Assembly: GCA_947623455.1 (NCBI GenBank)
Contig: OX392536.1
Span: 36,647,465 to 36,711,464 of the forward strand
DNA: 64,000 nucleotides
Origin: Mimachlamys varia
Lineage: Eukaryota; Mollusca; Bivalvia; Pectinida; Pectinidae
Reading direction: 5' to 3'
The first letter of the stretch is position 1. Each line of letters starts with the position of its first letter. The translations under genes were made by a program, and so were the position numbers. A model generated the notes under the pieces. The model did no database searches and had not been told where the DNA came from. It worked only from the letters and a program-made list of their open reading frames with translations. Shown here piece by piece: positions 61,501 to 64,000 of this stretch.

Positions 61501-63060
61501 CTCCACAGTAGGGAACATGTCCTGACCAGAACCTAGATACAGTAAATAGTACCCAGGATAAATAACAATGTACACGTCTCCACAGTAGGGAACATGTCCT
61601 GACCAGAACCTAGATACAGTAAATAGTACCCAGGATAAATAACAATGTACACGTCTCCACAGTAGGGAACATGTCTTGACCAGAACCTAGATACAGTAAT
61701 TAGTACCCAGGATAAATAACAATGTACACGTCTCCACAGTAGGGAACATGTCCTGGCCAGAACCTAGATACAGTAAATAGTACCCCGGATAAATAACAAT
61801 GTACACGTCTCCACAGTAGGGAACACGTCCTGGCCAGAACCTAGATACAGTAAATAGTACCCAGGATAAATAACAATGTACACGTCTCCACAGTAGGGAA
61901 CATGTCTTGACCAGAACCTAGATACAGTAATTAGTACCCAGGATAAATAACAATGTACACGTCTCCACAGTAGGGAACATGTCCTGGCCAGAACCTAGAT
62001 ACAGTAAATAGTACCCCGGATAAATAACAATGTACACGTCTCCACAGTAGGGAACACGTCCTGGCCAGAACCTAGATACAGTAAATAGTACCCAGGATAA
62101 ATAACAATGTACACGTCTCCACAGTAGGGAACATGTCACGGCCAGAACCTAGATACAATAAATAGTACCCAGGATAAATAACAATGTACATGTCTCCACA
62201 GTAGGGAACATGTCACGGCCAGAACCTAGATACAATAAATAGTACCCAGGATACAATAAATAGTACCCAGGATACAATAAATAGTACCCAGGATAAATAA
62301 CAATGTACACGTCTCCACATTAGGGAACATGTCACGGCCAGAACCTAGATACAATAAATAGTACCCAGGATAAATAACAATGTACACATCTCCACAGTAG
62401 GGAACATGTCCTGGCCAGAACCTAGATACTGTAAATAGTACCCAGGATAAATAACAATGTACACGTCTCCACATTAGGGAACATGTCACGGCCAGAACCT
62501 AGATACAGTAAATAGTACCCCGGATAAATAACAATGTACACGTCTCCACAGTAGGGAACATGTCCTGGCCAGAACCTAGATACAGTAAATAGTACCCAGG
62601 ATAAATAACAATGTACACGTCTCCACATTAGGGAACATGTCCTGGCCAGAACCTAGATACAATAAATAGTACCCAGGATAAATAACAATGTACACGTCTC
62701 CACATTAGGGAACACGTCCTGGCCAGAACCTAGATACAATAAATAGTACCCAGGATAAATAACAATGTACACGTCTCCACAGTAGGGAACATGTCCTGGC
62801 CAGAACCTAGATACAGTAAATAGTACCCAGGATAAATAACAATGTACACGTCTCCACATTAGGGAACATGTCACGGCCAGAACCTAGATACAATAAATAG
62901 TACCCAGGATAAATAACAATGTACACGTCTCCACATTAGGGAACATGTCACGGCCAGAACCTAGATACAATAAATAGTACCCAGGATAAATAACAATGTA
63001 CACATCTCCACAGTAGGGAACATGTCCTGGCCAGAACCTAGATACAGTAAATAGTACCCA
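58525..63060 (-). repeat. 77-bp tandem array copying the exon-1 acceptor of EXOC4, about 57 copies
   Basis: Unit period 77 (for example the GTACACG motif at 59002 and 59079). On the minus strand each unit reads TACTGTATCTAG|GTTCTGG, then CAGGACATGTTCCCTACTGT, GGAGAC, GTGTACATTG, ATAAATA-type spacer. The 34 bases after AG are nearly identical to the first 34 bases of the exon at 58558. Some units have extra 21-bp insertions of GGATACAATAAATAGTACCC. Copies differ by single bases (CTGACC/CTGGCC/CACGGCC, ATGTCC/ACGTCC), so this is a real, diverging array. The unit is not a multiple of three. Confidence 0.97.
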
Positions 63061-63345
63061 GGATACAATAAATAGTCCTAAGGATACAGTAAATAGTACC
63101 CAGGATACAATAAATAGTACCCAGGATACAATTAATAGTCCTCAGGATACAATAAATAGTCCTCAGGATACAATAAATAGTATCCAGGATACAATAAATA
63201 GTACCCAGGATACAATAAATAGTACCCAGGATACAATAAATAGTACCCAGGATACAATAAATAGTACCCAGGATACAATAAATAGCACCCAGGATACAAT
63301 AAATAGTACCCAGGATACAATAAATAATACCCCGGATAAATAGCC
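63040..63345. repeat. 21-bp tandem repeat at the distal edge of the 77-bp array
   Basis: About 14 copies of GGATACAATAAATAGTACCC plus A. This is the sub-segment that also appears as occasional extra insertions inside the 77-bp array. Because 21 is a multiple of three it leaves an open frame (YYLLYPG repeated on the minus strand), which I do not regard as coding. Confidence 0.95.
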
Positions 63346-64000
63346 AGGGCTCGCATTAGCGATTGCCAAGTCTCCAAATGGCGACATTTTTTCAGGTTTG
63401 GCGACAAAAAATTCAGTTTGCCGATATATTTTGGCGACACAATTTCAACTACTTTAAAATGATTAAAATCGGTTATCTGTGGTCAGGACGTCTTAATTGG
63501 CGCTAAACACTAGCTGGGTTAAGGTAACATATGTACCAGTAAGTTTACCGGAGGGCATAGCTGCTGTTGATTGCAATGGTCTAATGTCCCGGACAAAAGG
63601 CCAGGTGACGTTGGATCATCATGCTTTAGCAGAAATTTTTGATACTTCTTAGCACCACTGTTGAGAGGGCACTATTGCCTCATAGTATTGTCGAGGGATG
63701 TTCGGCTCAGGGCACTATCTAATCATGAGACACTACTATGAGGTAATAGTGCCCGCTCAACAGGGCCATAATGGTTCAGCCATTTACAAGCAACTCATGA
63801 TCCATGTCTAATTTCGCGCCAATAATAATGCTCTCCAAACATAGTGACGTTAAATAGATTCACATTGAAAATCGTGCCAAATTTGATAGTGCCCGGGTTA
63901 GCAGGCACAATCGCTTCATGGAACCCATGTGTGCAGCCAATAGGAATTCAGTATTCAGTCATGTGATGTACTAATTGCCGAGAATGAGCAAATGCATACA
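63346..64000. other. Window edge, upstream intron of EXOC4, no exon seen
   Basis: Begins with a TTGGCGACA-repeating stretch (63395-63440) and contains the inverted repeat at 63660-63771. No segment resembling the EXOC4 region before IKEDL was found, so the preceding exon lies beyond 64000. Confidence 0.55.
63660..63771. repeat. Inverted repeat, 28-bp arms
   Basis: GTTGAGAGGGCACTATTGCC then TCATAGTA pairs with TACTATGAGGTAATAGTGCC then CGCTCAAC across a 56-bp loop. GGCACTAT-type phrases also recur nearby (63710, 63885), so this is likely part of a dispersed element. Confidence 0.6.

Noticed and set aside
20105..63060. CRISPR-like arrays
   Set aside because: Repeats are contiguous without unique spacers, and the DNA is plainly eukaryotic (introns, SINEs).
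58332..63440. Short minus-strand frames with [20 protein letters not shown] repeats as a gene family
   Set aside because: Products of the 77-bp array. Only 58404-58558 is a real exon.
63346..64000. Search for the next EXOC4 exon upstream
   Set aside because: No minus-strand segment between splice sites resembles the expected region before IKEDL.

Overview
Eukaryotic genomic DNA, AT-rich, with intron-split genes, GT-AG (and one GC-AG) splice sites, tRNA-derived SINEs, many MITE-like elements and very abundant minisatellites. Several dispersed repeats (copies dense in TGACCTT/AAGGTCA with a GGAC microsatellite and a terminal hairpin, and SINEs with a TCTCCGGGTACTCC core) look like those I know from bivalve molluscs, so a bivalve is my best guess. 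This is inference, not proven from the window.

Two protein-coding genes can be supported, both on the minus strand. (1) 23219-58558 holds the C-terminal part of EXOC4 (Sec8, exocyst subunit). I could place 19 consecutive exons with matching splice phases, encoding about 712 residues to a stop codon. The N-terminal quarter (roughly 260 residues, including the Sec8 N-terminal domain) must lie beyond position 64000. (2) 6351-6677 is the first coding exon of a VPS10-domain receptor of the SorCS type: signal peptide, R-H-R-R furin site, and start of the VPS10 domain, ending in a GTAAGT donor. Its other exons are not recognisable, so 1-6350 is probably its first intron. A possible orphan first exon (12638-12785, plus) is listed with low confidence.

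Layout: 1-6350 intron-like DNA with a degenerate satellite, a SINE and a MITE; 6351-6677 SorCS-like exon 1; 6678-21300 intergenic DNA with minisatellites and foldback elements; about 21570-23218 probable EXOC4 3' UTR; 23219-58558 EXOC4 exons in repeat-rich introns; 58525-63345 a very large tandem array; 63346-64000 unassigned.

The outstanding feature is in EXOC4. At six of the 19 exons (first bases 58558, 40942, 33146, 26565; last bases 34758, 29677) the intron next to the exon is filled by a tandem array whose repeat unit contains a copy of that very splice site plus 10-34 bases of the adjoining exon. The gene therefore carries dozens of near-identical decoy acceptors or donors. In one array (26553-27875) the unit is 51 bp, 17 sense codons in frame with the exon, so use of any of the five nearest upstream acceptors would add 17-residue cassettes without a stop. 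I know of no description of such repeated junction-derived minisatellites within one gene.

A second theme is a set of short elements ending in a hairpin followed by CTAAAA or CTAATT, some with internal tandem repeats, resembling non-autonomous Helitron/Helentron-like elements. The hairpin stems differ in sequence but keep pairing.
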